Source: Kiritimatiellia bacterium (lineage in GTDB: Bacteria; Verrucomicrobiota; Kiritimatiellia; UBA8416; JABMPJ01). From it: a stretch of DNA of 29,049 nt. Location of the stretch: positions 1 to 29,049 of the forward strand of contig JAOZSS010000009.1 of NCBI GenBank assembly GCA_029939545.1, written 5' to 3'. The notes under the pieces are model-generated. The model was given only the letters and a program-made list of their open reading frames with translations, was not told where the DNA came from and did not search any database. This document shows positions 8,134 to 16,836 of the stretch, in pieces. The position numbers were made by a program, and so were the translations under genes. The number at the start of each line of letters is the position of its first letter. Position 1 is the first letter of the stretch.

Positions 8134-10098
8134 ATGTCAGAAGAGATCACCGCCCCTGTGGGCAACAGCTATCCGCCCCCGGCCGATTTCGCCGCTGCGG
8201 CGCACGTATCGTCAGAAGCGCAGTACAACGAGATGTACCAGCGTTCGATCAGTGACCCCGAGGGATTTTGGGGTGAGATCGCCAGTGAGTTCGAGTGGAA
8301 AGAAAAATGGTCCAAGGTCCTCGACTACACGTTCGAAGGCACTGTTGATGTGAAGTGGTTCGTCGACGGCAAGACCAACCTCTCCGTCAACTGCCTGGAT
8401 CGCCACCTCGCCACCCGTGGTGACCAGACCGCGATCATCTGGGAAGGCAATGATCCTTCCGAAGATTCCAAGCTGACCTATAAGGAACTGTACGAAGAGG
8501 TCTGTAAGTTCTCCAACGCCCTCAAGGCGATGGGTGTCGAAAAGGGCGACCGTGTCTGCCTTTACCTGCAGATGGTGCCCCAGGCCGCCGTGGCCTGCCT
8601 GGCCTGTGCCCGCATCGGCGCGGTCCATTCCGTGGTCTTCGGTGCCTTCAGTGCCGACGCCCTGCGTGACCGCATCCAGGACTCCGCGTGCAAGATCCTG
8701 GTCACGCAGGATACCGCTCTTCGCGGCGCCAAGACTGACATACCGATGAAGACCAACGCCGACAAGGCCTTAGCCGCCTGCCCGAGCATTGAGAAGTGCA
8801 TCGTGGTCAAGCGCACCGGCCACGAGGTGCCGATGACCGAAGGCCGTGACGTCTGGTACGCCGACACCATCGCCAACGAGCCCGCCGAGTGCGAGCCCGA
8901 GTGGGTCGATGCGGAAGATCCGCTCTTCATCCTCTACACCTCCGGTTCAACCGGCAAGCCCAAGGGCGTGCTGCATACGACCGGTGGCTACATGGTCTGG
9001 GCGGCCACGACCTTTAAGAACATCTTCGATTACCATGATGGTGACATCTGGTGGTGCACGGCCGATATCGGCTGGATCACGGGTCATACCTACATCGTGT
9101 ACGGTCCGCTGGCCACGGGTGCTACTTCGATCATGTTCGAAGGCGTACCGACCTACCCGGATGCCGGTCGTTTCTGGGACGTGTGCGACAAGCACAAAGT
9201 GACTCAGTTCTACACGGCGCCGACCGCCGTCCGTGCGCTCATGCAGCAGGGCGAAGCGCCGATCGCAGCACGCGATCTCTCAACACTCAAGTTGCTGGGT
9301 AGCGTTGGTGAGCCCATCAATCCGAACGTATGGCACTGGTATCGTGAAAACGTTGGCCACGGCAAGACGCCTGTGGTGGATACGTGGTGGCAGACGGAGA
9401 CCGGCGGCATCATGATTACGCCGCTTCCGGGCGCTCATACGCTCAAGCCTGGCAGTGCTTCACGTCCGTTCTTCGGTGTTGAGCCTGTTATTCTTGACGA
9501 TGACGGCAAGGAAGTGCCGCAGGGCGAGAAGGGCAAACTCTGCATCAAGAAGCCATGGCCTGGCATCCTGCGTTCGCTATATGGCGACCATGACCGTTTC
9601 ATCCAGACCTACTTCGGCACCTACAAGGGCTACTACTTCACAGGCGACGGCTGTCGCATCGATGAAGACGGTGACTACTGGCTGCTGGGTCGTGTTGACG
9701 ACGTGATCAACGTGTCGGGTCATCGCATGGGTACCGCTGAGGTCGAGAGTGCTCTCGTGAGCAATCCGGCTGTGGCCGAGGCCGCTGTGGTTGGCTTCCC
9801 GCACCAGATCAAGGGCCAGGGCATCTACGCCTACGTGACCTTGAAGGCCGGCAACGAGTATACTGATGAGCTGAAGGGCGTGCTGGTGAAGCATGTTCGT
9901 GGCGAGATCGGACCGATCGCGGCACCGGATATGATCCAGTGGGCCCCGGCGCTGCCGAAGACTCGCTCGGGCAAGATCATGCGCCGTATCCTGCGCAAGA
10001 TCGCCGAAGGCGAAGCGGATTCGATCGGTGACGTCAGCACGCTGGCCGACCCGAGCGTGGTGGAGCATCTGGTGGCTGAGTACAAGCCTCTGAGCTAG
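8134..10098 (+). CDS. acs: Acetyl-coenzyme A synthetase (AMP-forming)
   Basis: The 654-residue protein has the normal length of Acs, which activates acetate to acetyl-CoA through an acetyl-AMP intermediate. Visible motifs are the adenylate-forming core YTSGSTGKPKGVLH (about 269-282), the WWQTETGG motif (about 418-425), the DVINVSGHRMGTAE hinge region, and the C-terminal PKTRSGKIMRR motif whose lysine (residue 614) is the catalytic residue and the known target of regulatory acetylation in other bacteria. AGAGAGG precedes the ATG. It is divergent from acdAB across a region with operator-like repeats and is followed by an OFA-type carrier gene 79 bases later. The presence of both the high-affinity AMP-forming and the ADP-forming enzyme suggests separate acetate scavenging and acetate-producing modes. 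Confidence 0.97.
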   Translation: MSEEITAPVGNSYPPPADFAAAAHVSSEAQYNEMYQRSISDPEGFWGEIASEFEWKEKWSKVLDYTFEGTVDVKWFVDGKTNLSVNCLDRHLATRGDQTAIIWEGNDPSEDSKLTYKELYEEVCKFSNALKAMGVEKGDRVCLYLQMVPQAAVACLACARIGAVHSVVFGAFSADALRDRIQDSACKILVTQDTALRGAKTDIPMKTNADKALAACPSIEKCIVVKRTGHEVPMTEGRDVWYADTIANEPAECEPEWVDAEDPLFILYTSGSTGKPKGVLHTTGGYMVWAATTFKNIFDYHDGDIWWCTADIGWITGHTYIVYGPLATGATSIMFEGVPTYPDAGRFWDVCDKHKVTQFYTAPTAVRALMQQGEAPIAARDLSTLKLLGSVGEPINPNVWHWYRENVGHGKTPVVDTWWQTETGGIMITPLPGAHTLKPGSASRPFFGVEPVILDDDGKEVPQGEKGKLCIKKPWPGILRSLYGDHDRFIQTYFGTYKGYYFTGDGCRIDEDGDYWLLGRVDDVINVSGHRMGTAEVESALVSNPAVAEAAVVGFPHQIKGQGIYAYVTLKAGNEYTDELKGVLVKHVRGEIGPIAAPDMIQWAPALPKTRSGKIMRRILRKIAEGEADSIGDVSTLADPSVVEHLVAEYKPLS

Positions 10099-10125
10099 AT
10101 CGCTCCGGAGATTAGAAATCGAGTC

Positions 10126-10155
10126 GGCCCGGTGCGGCACCTGTCGCACCGGGCC
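10126..10155 (+). terminator. Strong hairpin between acs and the MFS carrier gene
   Basis: GGCCCGGTGCG and CGCACCGGGCC form a perfect 11-base stem with an 8-base loop, 27 bases after the acs stop. No T tract follows, so it may be an mRNA-stabilising or partially terminating hairpin that sets the ratio of Acs to carrier rather than a full stop. Confidence 0.5.
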
Positions 10156-10177
10156 AACATATGAAAGGGAGGACCGC

Positions 10178-11491
10178 ATGTCCGAAGTAGCAGCAGATGG
10201 TGGCGTGAGCCAAGTGAATCATGGTTGGCGGGTCACAATGGCGGGATTGGGTATCAATCTCGCATTGGGTGTCTTGTATAGTTGGAGCATTATCAGTGGC
10301 GAGATTGCGAAGGCGGGATGGGCTTGGTCCGACTCGGCCTCTGCCAGGGCGTTGCCCTATTCGATCGCCTGTTTCGTGTTCTGTCTGATCATGGTGCCCG
10401 CAGGGCGCATGCAGGATAAGTTGAGCCCGAAGATCGTGGCGACAATCGGCGGCATTCTGGTAGGCGTGGGTATGATCCTGGCTAGCAGGTGGAATGCGAC
10501 CACAAGCAATTTCGGATATGTACTTGGCTTTGGCGTCATTGCGGGTGCCGGCATTGGTTTCGGCTATGCCTCGGCGACCCCGCCCTCAGTGAAGTGGTTT
10601 CCGAAAGCAAAAACGGGTATGATCGCCGGTATTGTTGTCTCGGGATTCGGACTCGCCTCTCTCTACGCAGCACCCCTTTCAAGGTGGCTGGCGACTCAGT
10701 ACAGCCTGGCCACCATGATGATGACCCTGGGGATTGGGTTCCTCGTGGTTGTCGTTGCCCTGGCCCAGCTCCTTAAGGCTCCGCCCGCGGGCTATGTGCC
10801 TGAAGGTGAGGTACAGGCGGCACCCGCCGCGGCAGGTACGATGGCCAAGAAGGAGGACTTCACCCCGAGCGAAATGTTGAAGACCTGGCAGTTCTATGCC
10901 GTCTGGTTCATGTATGCGTGTGGTGCCGGTGCGGGCTTGATGGTTATCTCGAGCTGCAAGGGCATCGTGAAGGGCGCAGGCGTTGCCGAAGCCATGGCTG
11001 TGGCGGCGGTAATGGGCCTGGCTATCGGTAATGGCGGCGGCAGAGTGCTCGCCGGAATGATCTCCGACAAGCTGGGACGCAACCGGACCATGCTTCTGTT
11101 CTTCCTGCTCCAGGCCGTGACCATTTTTGGCCTTTCAAAGGCCAGCACGATGGAGGCGGCTCCCGCTGTACTGTTGATCGGGCTGGCCACTCTGGTTGGC
11201 GCGAACTATGGCTCCAACCTGGCCTTGTTCCCTTCGGTCACCAAGGACTACTACGGGCTGAAGAACTTCGGCATGAACTACGGCCTTGTATTCACGGCGT
11301 GGGGCATTGGCGGCCTGACGTTGTCCATGTTTGCGGCCAAGGTTAAGGACGGCTCCATCACCTGTCTCGGAGAGCAGTGGGCCGGCAGCTATACGTTTGC
11401 CTTCTACACCTCGGCCGCGCTGCTGGTGTTGGCGGGCGTCATGACGTTCATCATCAAGGCGCCGCACCATCAGGAGCAGGTTGAAGGCTGA
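10178..11491 (+). CDS. OFA-family MFS monocarboxylate carrier (oxalate/formate antiporter type)
   Basis: The 437-residue protein is a 12-helix major facilitator of the oxalate/formate antiporter family. It opens with the family-like WRVTMAGLGINLALGVLYSWS helix (about 20-42) and carries the two MFS loop motifs, PAGRMQDKLSPK (loop 2-3) and GMISDKLGRNRT (loop 8-9). GGGAGG lies 6 bases before the ATG. OFA members exchange or symport oxalate, formate, pyruvate, lactate or acetate. Standing directly after acs and opposite the formate dehydrogenase operon, this one most likely moves acetate or formate across the inner membrane. No residue pattern fixes the substrate. Transcription ends at a strong intrinsic terminator just downstream. 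Confidence 0.85.
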   Translation: MSEVAADGGVSQVNHGWRVTMAGLGINLALGVLYSWSIISGEIAKAGWAWSDSASARALPYSIACFVFCLIMVPAGRMQDKLSPKIVATIGGILVGVGMILASRWNATTSNFGYVLGFGVIAGAGIGFGYASATPPSVKWFPKAKTGMIAGIVVSGFGLASLYAAPLSRWLATQYSLATMMMTLGIGFLVVVVALAQLLKAPPAGYVPEGEVQAAPAAAGTMAKKEDFTPSEMLKTWQFYAVWFMYACGAGAGLMVISSCKGIVKGAGVAEAMAVAAVMGLAIGNGGGRVLAGMISDKLGRNRTMLLFFLLQAVTIFGLSKASTMEAAPAVLLIGLATLVGANYGSNLALFPSVTKDYYGLKNFGMNYGLVFTAWGIGGLTLSMFAAKVKDGSITCLGEQWAGSYTFAFYTSAALLVLAGVMTFIIKAPHHQEQVEG

Positions 11492-11512
11492 AGCCCTGAC
11501 AGACAGATAAAG

Positions 11513-11548
11513 AACGGACGACGTGTTTACGCGTTGTCCGTTTTTTTT
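11513..11548 (+). terminator. Intrinsic terminator of the acs-carrier unit
   Basis: AACGGACGACG pairs with CGTTGTCCGTT (11 pairs with one G-U) across an 8-base loop and is followed by eight T residues. It overlaps the last codons of the convergent fdhA gene, whose Lys-Lys-Thr-Asp-Asn-Ala tail is encoded by the terminator sequence. Confidence 0.88.
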
Positions 11549-14232
11549 GTGGTGGCCGCGGTGCTGATGCGTACGGCGCAGACCTTGAATTCGGGAATCT
11601 TGGCGATAGGATCAACCGCATCGATCGTAAGTCTGTTGGCCGCGCCCTCATGGAAATGAAACGCCATGAAGACGGTGCCGCGCGGGGAGCGGTCGGTGAC
11701 GTGGGCGTTGGCCTCTATCGTGCCGCGCCGCGATGACACCTCTATAATGTCACCATGCTCGATGCCCGCGAGGGCGGCATCGTCCGGATGGATCTCGATC
11801 GGGGTCGGGGGGCATATCTCTTCGAGGCCCTTGGTGCGGGAGGTCATCGTGCGCGTGTGCCAGTGGTACAGATAGCGGCCGGTGGTGAGCAGGAACGGGT
11901 AGTCGGTGTCGGGCTCTTCGGCCGCCACCTTGAACGGTGTGGCGTGGAACTTGCCTTTGCCGCGTTTGAATTCGCCTTCGTGAAGGAAGGTGGTTCCGGG
12001 ATGATCCCTATCCGGACAGGGCCACTGTAGGCCCTCGCTCGCGATTCGATCAAAAGATAGGCCTCCGTAGATGGGGGAGACGGATGCGATCTCATCGAGG
12101 ATCTCTGACGGGGAGGCATAGGCCATCGGGTAGCCCGTCCGCGTGGCGATGTCGCACAGGATCGCCCAGTCGTCACGCGCCTCACCCGGCTTTGGAACGG
12201 CGGTCCGTACTCGCTGCACGCGTCGATCGGTATTCGTGAAGGTGCCATCCTTCTCGGCGAAGGAAGCGGCGGGCAAAACGACGTCGGCCAGCTCAGCGGT
12301 CTCGGTCATGAAGATATCCTGTACACACAAGAACTCGACATCCTTCAATGCCTGTTCCACATGGTTCAGGTTCGGGTCGCTGAGCATGGGGTTCTCGCCC
12401 ATCACGTAGAGTCCCCGGATGGCGCCGCTGCCGGCCGCACTGACGATCTCCGTGACGGTGAGCCCATTCGTCGGCGAGAGGGGGGTCTTCCAGGCGGCTT
12501 CAAACCGCTTCCGGATATCAGGGGCTTCGACATCCTGGTAGCCGGGGTACTTGTTGGGCAGCGCTCCCAGGTCGCAGGCGCCCTGCACGTTGTTCTGGCC
12601 GCGTAGCGGGTTCACTCCGGTGGAGGCACGACCGACGTTGCCGGTCACCATGGCCAGGTTGGCCAGAGCCAGCACGTTGTCCGTGCCGGTGGTGTGCTGC
12701 GTAATGCCCATGCTGTAGGCGATCGAGCCGCGGTCTGCCGCAGCATAGAGACGGGCCGCCTCGCGGATCTTATCGGCCGGAATGCCCGTGATCGGTTCGG
12801 CCCATTCCGGTGTACAGTCGGCGACGCAGGCCTTGAGCGCCTCGAACCCTTCGGTCCGGCCCTGGATGAAAGCGTCGTCGCCCAGCCCCTCCGTGATGAT
12901 CACGTGGATCATGGCATTGAAGAGCGCCACGTCGGTGCCGGAGCGCTGGCGTATGTGCAGCGTGGCGTAGCGGGTCAGATCGATCCGGCGCGGATCGGCC
13001 ACGATCAGCGTGGCCCCGTGCTCGACGACGGCTTTGATGATGCTGATGGCGGTGATGGGGTGAGCTTCGGTGGTGTTGGAGCCTGTGACGAAGATGCAGT
13101 CGGCGTGCTCGAATTCGATCTGCGGGTTGGTCATCGCACCGGAACCGAAGGCACGGGCGAGCCCGGCCACGGTCGAGGCGTGACACAGGCGTGCGCAGTG
13201 ATCCACGTTGTTGGTGCCGAGGCCGGCGCGGAAGAATTTCTGAAAGACGTAGTTCTCTTCGTTGGTGCATTTGGCGGACGACAGCCCTGCCAGGGCGTCG
13301 GCGCCGTGTTGATCTCTGATCGAGGTCAGTTTGTCGGCCACAAGATCGAGCGCTTCCTCCCACGTCGCTTCCTTGAAGACGCCGTTGCGCTTGATCAGGG
13401 GCGTGGTCAGTCGATCCGGTGCGGAGACAAAGTCGAGGCCGAAACGGCCCTTAACGCAGAGGCTGCCCCGATTCGAAGGCGCGCTGCGGTCGCCGCGCAC
13501 GCGCACGATCTTTCCGCCGCGGGTACCGAGCTCGATGCCGCATCCGCATCCGCAGTAGCCGCAGGTGGTGCGCACGGTGGCCGTGGGCGGGAGGGTTTCG
13601 TGCTTGGCCCACAGGGCATTGACGGGACAGCGGTCCACGCACTCACCGCACGAGGTGCAGGTGGAGTCACGTACCGGGCCGTCGCCGGGTGCGGCAATCC
13701 TGCTTTCGAACCCGCGGCCGGCAATCTCGATCGCGCCCACGCCGCGCAGCTCGTGACAGGAACGGGTGCAGAGTCCGCACAGAATGCACTTGGAGAGGTC
13801 GCGGGTGTAGAACGGGTTGCTGTCGTCGACAATCGGTTTGCGGACCATGCGGCGCAACCGGCTGCCCTTGATGCCGAGAAACGCGGCGACATCCTGCAAA
13901 CGGCAGTTCATGTTGGCGCTGCACGAGAGGCAGACCAGGGGATGATCGGCAATCAGCATCTCGCACACCATGCGGCGTACGCGGTTGACCGACGCCACAT
14001 CATTATGGACGACCATCCCTTCCTTCACCTGCGTTGAGCAGGATGTTGGCATACCTCGTACATCATCGATCTCAACAATGCACAAGCGGCAAGCACCGTA
14101 TGATTCGAGTCCCTCGCTGAAGCAGAGGTGTGGAATGTAGATTCCGGCTGCCTTGGCTGCATTGAGGACCGTGTCGCCCTTCTGTGCGGTCAGGCTCACT
14201 CCATCAATCGTAAATGTCAGTTCGACGGACAT
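11527..14232 (-). CDS. fdhA: Formate dehydrogenase catalytic subunit with N-terminal NuoG/HydA-like iron-sulfur domain (Cys form)
   Basis: This 901-residue molybdenum/tungsten-pterin enzyme oxidises formate to CO2 or reduces CO2. Residues 1-80 are a [2Fe-2S] domain (Cys37, 48, 51, 65). Then come a His-Cys [4Fe-4S] site (His97, Cys101, 104, 110), two ferredoxin clusters (Cys149/152/155/159 and Cys192/195/198/202), and the catalytic-domain [4Fe-4S] site (Cys224, 227, 231, 259). The motif VDHCARLCHASTVAGL places Cys350 where selenocysteine stands in E. coli FdhF; His351 follows as expected. The C-terminal molybdopterin-dinucleotide binding domain includes TTGRYLYHWHTRTMTSRTKGL. No twin-arginine signal is present, so it is cytoplasmic. 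It lies 5 bases after the nuoF-like gene and is the last gene of a three-gene operon. The N-terminal cluster set is that of NAD-linked or HydABC-type complexes. Confidence 0.93.
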   Translation of the reverse strand: MSVELTFTIDGVSLTAQKGDTVLNAAKAAGIYIPHLCFSEGLESYGACRLCIVEIDDVRGMPTSCSTQVKEGMVVHNDVASVNRVRRMVCEMLIADHPLVCLSCSANMNCRLQDVAAFLGIKGSRLRRMVRKPIVDDSNPFYTRDLSKCILCGLCTRSCHELRGVGAIEIAGRGFESRIAAPGDGPVRDSTCTSCGECVDRCPVNALWAKHETLPPTATVRTTCGYCGCGCGIELGTRGGKIVRVRGDRSAPSNRGSLCVKGRFGLDFVSAPDRLTTPLIKRNGVFKEATWEEALDLVADKLTSIRDQHGADALAGLSSAKCTNEENYVFQKFFRAGLGTNNVDHCARLCHASTVAGLARAFGSGAMTNPQIEFEHADCIFVTGSNTTEAHPITAISIIKAVVEHGATLIVADPRRIDLTRYATLHIRQRSGTDVALFNAMIHVIITEGLGDDAFIQGRTEGFEALKACVADCTPEWAEPITGIPADKIREAARLYAAADRGSIAYSMGITQHTTGTDNVLALANLAMVTGNVGRASTGVNPLRGQNNVQGACDLGALPNKYPGYQDVEAPDIRKRFEAAWKTPLSPTNGLTVTEIVSAAGSGAIRGLYVMGENPMLSDPNLNHVEQALKDVEFLCVQDIFMTETAELADVVLPAASFAEKDGTFTNTDRRVQRVRTAVPKPGEARDDWAILCDIATRTGYPMAYASPSEILDEIASVSPIYGGLSFDRIASEGLQWPCPDRDHPGTTFLHEGEFKRGKGKFHATPFKVAAEEPDTDYPFLLTTGRYLYHWHTRTMTSRTKGLEEICPPTPIEIHPDDAALAGIEHGDIIEVSSRRGTIEANAHVTDRSPRGTVFMAFHFHEGAANRLTIDAVDPIAKIPEFKVCAVRISTAATTKKTDNA

Positions 14233-14237
14233 GTGTT

Positions 14238-16079
14238 TCAGCTCTTGGTTATCGCATTGAACTTGCAGGCTTGGTAGCAGGCATCACAACGGATGCACTT
14301 CTTCGGGTCGATCGTATGCACCTCCCGCGGCTCGCCCGTGATGGCCTCGGCCGGACAGGCTCTCAAGCAGGCTGTGCAGCCGGTGCAGGCATCCGCGTCA
14401 ACCGCGTAGCGCAGCAGGCCCTCACACTTGTGCGCCGGACAGCGGCGGTCGTTCACATGGCTCTCATACTCGTCGCGATAGTACTTCACGGTGGTGAGCA
14501 CGGGGTTGGGCGCGGTTTGGCCCAGGCCGCACAGCGACGCATTCTTGACGGCATGCGCCACCTCGAGCATGAGGTCGATATCGCCCGGTTTGCTGTCGCC
14601 CCGTGCCATGCTATTCAGGATCTGGAGGAGCTGGCGCGTACCCAGTCGACAGGGCACACACTTGCCGCACGACTCGACCTGTGTGAACTCGAGGAAATAG
14701 CGGGCCACGTCAACCATGCAGGTGTCCTCGTCCATCGCGACCAGGCCGCCGGACCCCATGATGGCACCGGCCTCGGCCAAGTGTTCGTAGTCGACGGGCA
14801 GGTCCAGTAGGTCGGCGGGAATGCAGCCGCCTGACGGACCGCCGGTCTGGACGGCCTTGAACGCCTTGCCGTCGGGTATGCCACCGCCAATATCGAAAAC
14901 AATACGTCTCAGGGTTGTGCCCAATGGTACCTCGATCAGGCCGGTGCGCACAATCTTGCCCGCGAGGGCGAACGTCTTGGTGCCGCGGCTCCGCTCGGTG
15001 CCATTCTCGGCAAAAGCCGCGCCGCCGTTCGCCATGATGACCGGAATGTTGGCCAGTGTTTCGACATTGTTGATAGTCGTGGGCTTACCGTGCAGCCCTT
15101 TCTGGGCCGGGAACGGGGGACGGGTACGCGGCATGCCGCGCTTACCTTCGATCGAGGCCAGCATGGAGGTCTCTTCACCACAAACGAACGCGCCGGCGCC
15201 CTTCTTGATCTTCGCATGGAAGGAGAAGCTGGAGCCGAGGATGTTGTCACCAAGCAGTCCGTAGGCGGTGGCCTGCGCGATAGCTTTCTCAATTCGCGTG
15301 ATGGCCAGCGGATACTCGGCGCGCACATAGATGTAGCCTTCCGAGGCACCGATGGCATAGGCCCCCACGATCATGCCTTCCAGTGTCGAATGGGGATCGC
15401 TTTCCAGAACGGAGCGGTCCATGAACGCGCCGGGATCGCCCTCGTCGGCATTGCAGATCATGTATTTCTGGTCGGCCGCCTCGGTGAAGCAGAATTCCCA
15501 CTTGGTGGCGACCGGGAAGCCGGCGCCACCGCGTCCGCGCAGGCCGGAGGTCCTGACCTCGTCGATGACCTGCTCGGGGTCCATCTTGAGGGCGCGCGCC
15601 AGGCCCGCGTATCCGCCACGCGCAATGTAGTGATCGATGTTCTCGGGATCGATCCGTCCGAAGTTGCGCGAGACAACCCGTACCTGGCCCTTCAGCATGG
15701 GGAGCTGTTCGAACGGCGGCGCATCACCATGCGCCTCGTCGTCCATCGTGGCCAGGGCGCTGCCGCCGCCGTTGCGATAGTAGGCCGTGAGGACCTCGCC
15801 CAGCGATTCGGTGGTCACGCCGCTGAAGAGCAGGGGCGGGTGCTCGGTGCTGCGCAGCTCCACGAGTGGTTCGGCATAGCAGAGCCCCAGGCAGCCGACC
15901 TGTGAGACCTCGATATCGAGCCCCATCTCTTTCAAGTGGCCGGGCAGTGCCGCGAGCAGGTCGTCCGCGCCGGCCGCTTTGCCGCAGGTGCTGGCGCCGA
16001 CCAGGATGCGGGGACGGCGGCGGTCGAGGAAGGGCTCCGCGGCGGCTTGAGCGCGTGAGTGGATGTCGGTAAACGTCAT
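14238..16079 (-). CDS. NuoF/HydB-like NAD(H)- and FMN-binding subunit of the formate dehydrogenase
   Basis: The 613-residue protein matches the HydB/HndC layout rather than plain NuoF. The N-terminal thioredoxin-like [2Fe-2S] domain has Cys32, Cys63 and Cys67. The FMN/NADH fold has GLRGRGGAGFPVATKW and the GEETSMLASIEGKRG segment. An SLBB region follows, then the NuoF [4Fe-4S] site with SCGKCVPCRLGT and a later NASLCGLG. A HydB-like CPAHKC element precedes a C-terminal double [4Fe-4S] ferredoxin (Cys565/568/571/575 and Cys595/598/601/605). It should pass electrons between FdhA clusters and NAD(H). In electron-bifurcating hydrogenases and formate dehydrogenases, the same subunit is the proposed bifurcation site and also uses ferredoxin. 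Its start overlaps the nuoE-like stop by four bases (ATGA), indicating translational coupling. Confidence 0.92.
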   Translation of the reverse strand: MTFTDIHSRAQAAAEPFLDRRRPRILVGASTCGKAAGADDLLAALPGHLKEMGLDIEVSQVGCLGLCYAEPLVELRSTEHPPLLFSGVTTESLGEVLTAYYRNGGGSALATMDDEAHGDAPPFEQLPMLKGQVRVVSRNFGRIDPENIDHYIARGGYAGLARALKMDPEQVIDEVRTSGLRGRGGAGFPVATKWEFCFTEAADQKYMICNADEGDPGAFMDRSVLESDPHSTLEGMIVGAYAIGASEGYIYVRAEYPLAITRIEKAIAQATAYGLLGDNILGSSFSFHAKIKKGAGAFVCGEETSMLASIEGKRGMPRTRPPFPAQKGLHGKPTTINNVETLANIPVIMANGGAAFAENGTERSRGTKTFALAGKIVRTGLIEVPLGTTLRRIVFDIGGGIPDGKAFKAVQTGGPSGGCIPADLLDLPVDYEHLAEAGAIMGSGGLVAMDEDTCMVDVARYFLEFTQVESCGKCVPCRLGTRQLLQILNSMARGDSKPGDIDLMLEVAHAVKNASLCGLGQTAPNPVLTTVKYYRDEYESHVNDRRCPAHKCEGLLRYAVDADACTGCTACLRACPAEAITGEPREVHTIDPKKCIRCDACYQACKFNAITKS

Positions 16080-16555
16080 GTCAGTTCGTCCAGGATTCTG
16101 ATGGCCATCTCGGGGGTGACGTTGCCGTAGACCTTCTCGTTAACCACCATCACCGGCGCCAGGGCGCATGAACCGAAACAGGCGACGCGCTCGACACTGA
16201 ACTCGAAGTCCCTGGTGGTCTCGCCAGGCTTGATGCCCAGCCGTGCAGTCACAGCGCGGATGATCTCGACGGCGCCGCGCACATGGCACGCCGTGCCCTG
16301 GCAGACCTTGACTTTGTGTCGGCCCTGCCGCGTCAGGTAGAACTGGCTATAGAACGTGACCACGCCGTAGACGGAACTCTCCGGGATATTCAGGTGCGTC
16401 GCTGCGGCGCGCATGGATTCAGCGCTGATATACCCGACGTGATCCTGGATGTCCTGGAGCAGCGGAATCAGCTGACTCTCTTCACAAGGATGGCGCGCAA
16501 GCACGGCATCGAGACCCGGTGTCTGGCTCGCAGTCAGTGTCACAATCCTCCCCAT
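16076..16555 (-). CDS. NuoE/HydC-like [2Fe-2S] subunit of the formate dehydrogenase
   Basis: The 159-residue thioredoxin-fold protein has the four [2Fe-2S] ligands of the NuoE family: Cys85 and Cys90 in VCQGTACHVRGA, and Cys126 and Cys130 in ACFGSCALAP. The helical N-terminal bundle includes YGVVTFYSQFYL. Length is normal. It is the first gene of the nuoE-nuoF-fdhA operon. The ATG at 16555 has no clear ribosome site upstream. GGGGAGG actually falls inside codons 2-3, just before an in-frame GTG at codon 5, so the true start is uncertain by four residues. It would mediate electron transfer to the flavin subunit. Confidence 0.92.
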   Translation of the reverse strand: MGRIVTLTASQTPGLDAVLARHPCEESQLIPLLQDIQDHVGYISAESMRAAATHLNIPESSVYGVVTFYSQFYLTRQGRHKVKVCQGTACHVRGAVEIIRAVTARLGIKPGETTRDFEFSVERVACFGSCALAPVMVVNEKVYGNVTPEMAIRILDELT

Positions 16556-16609
16556 ACGTGATCACAATCAGAGTCGGCACGATATCATGCCCGTCCATCC
16601 GGGGTCAAT

Positions 16610-16757
16610 CGCCGCAGTTGTGTCGCAAACATTGACGCAAATCTGTCGCAAGTCGTGTCGTGATTTGTGTCGCGATTTCGTCGTGATATCTGGCACAAGC
16701 CATGGCGTAAGTTTGGCGCGAGTTTTGGCGCGAGTTGGCGCAAGTTCACCGTAACAC
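16610..16757. repeat. Phased 13-unit degenerate tandem array, consensus TGKCGYRARTT
   Basis: Units begin near 16610, 16621, 16633, 16644, 16656, 16668, 16679, 16691, 16703, 16714, 16726, 16736 and 16747, a spacing of 10-12 bases that mostly cycles 12, 11, 12 (35 bases per three units). The core changes along the array: CGCAA in the first units, CGTGA/CGCGA in the middle, and TGGCGCGAGTT or TGGCGCAAGTT at the right. The array lies 55-200 bases upstream of the nuoE-like start. It is not coding, because 11-12 base units do not keep a frame. It may be a multi-site operator, an RNA leader element, or a decaying minisatellite. Confidence 0.8.
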
Positions 16758-16804
16758 CCTCCTGTTCAAGGAGTACGACCTGTTGTTCGTGGCGCCTGAG
16801 ACCT

Positions 16805-16836
16805 TTAGCTCCTTAAATCTTGATTCTTTGAGTAAA
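16805..16836 (+). repeat. 32-base direct duplicate, copy 1
   Basis: It begins TTAGCTCCTTAAATC and ends GATTCTTTGAGTAAA with TT between. The identical 32 bases recur at 27743-27774 in the same orientation beside a transposase gene. The ends are weakly palindromic (7 of 11 arm positions). Flanking bases differ immediately on both sides. Confidence 0.85.

Noticed and set aside
12694..14037. 447-residue plus-strand frame over fdhA
   Set aside because: The opposite strand encodes all FdhA iron-sulfur motifs. The frame is low in motifs and explained by codon bias.
11527..14232. Selenocysteine in FdhA
   Set aside because: The catalytic position is a normal cysteine codon (Cys350) and the frame has no internal TGA.
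16685..16710. A sigma54 promoter suggested by TGGCAC followed by TGGC
   Set aside because: The spacing and the TTGC half do not match the -24/-12 consensus, and the word is one unit of the phased array.
16610..16757. A CRISPR array
   Set aside because: The units are 11-12 bases with no unique spacers, and no cas genes are present.
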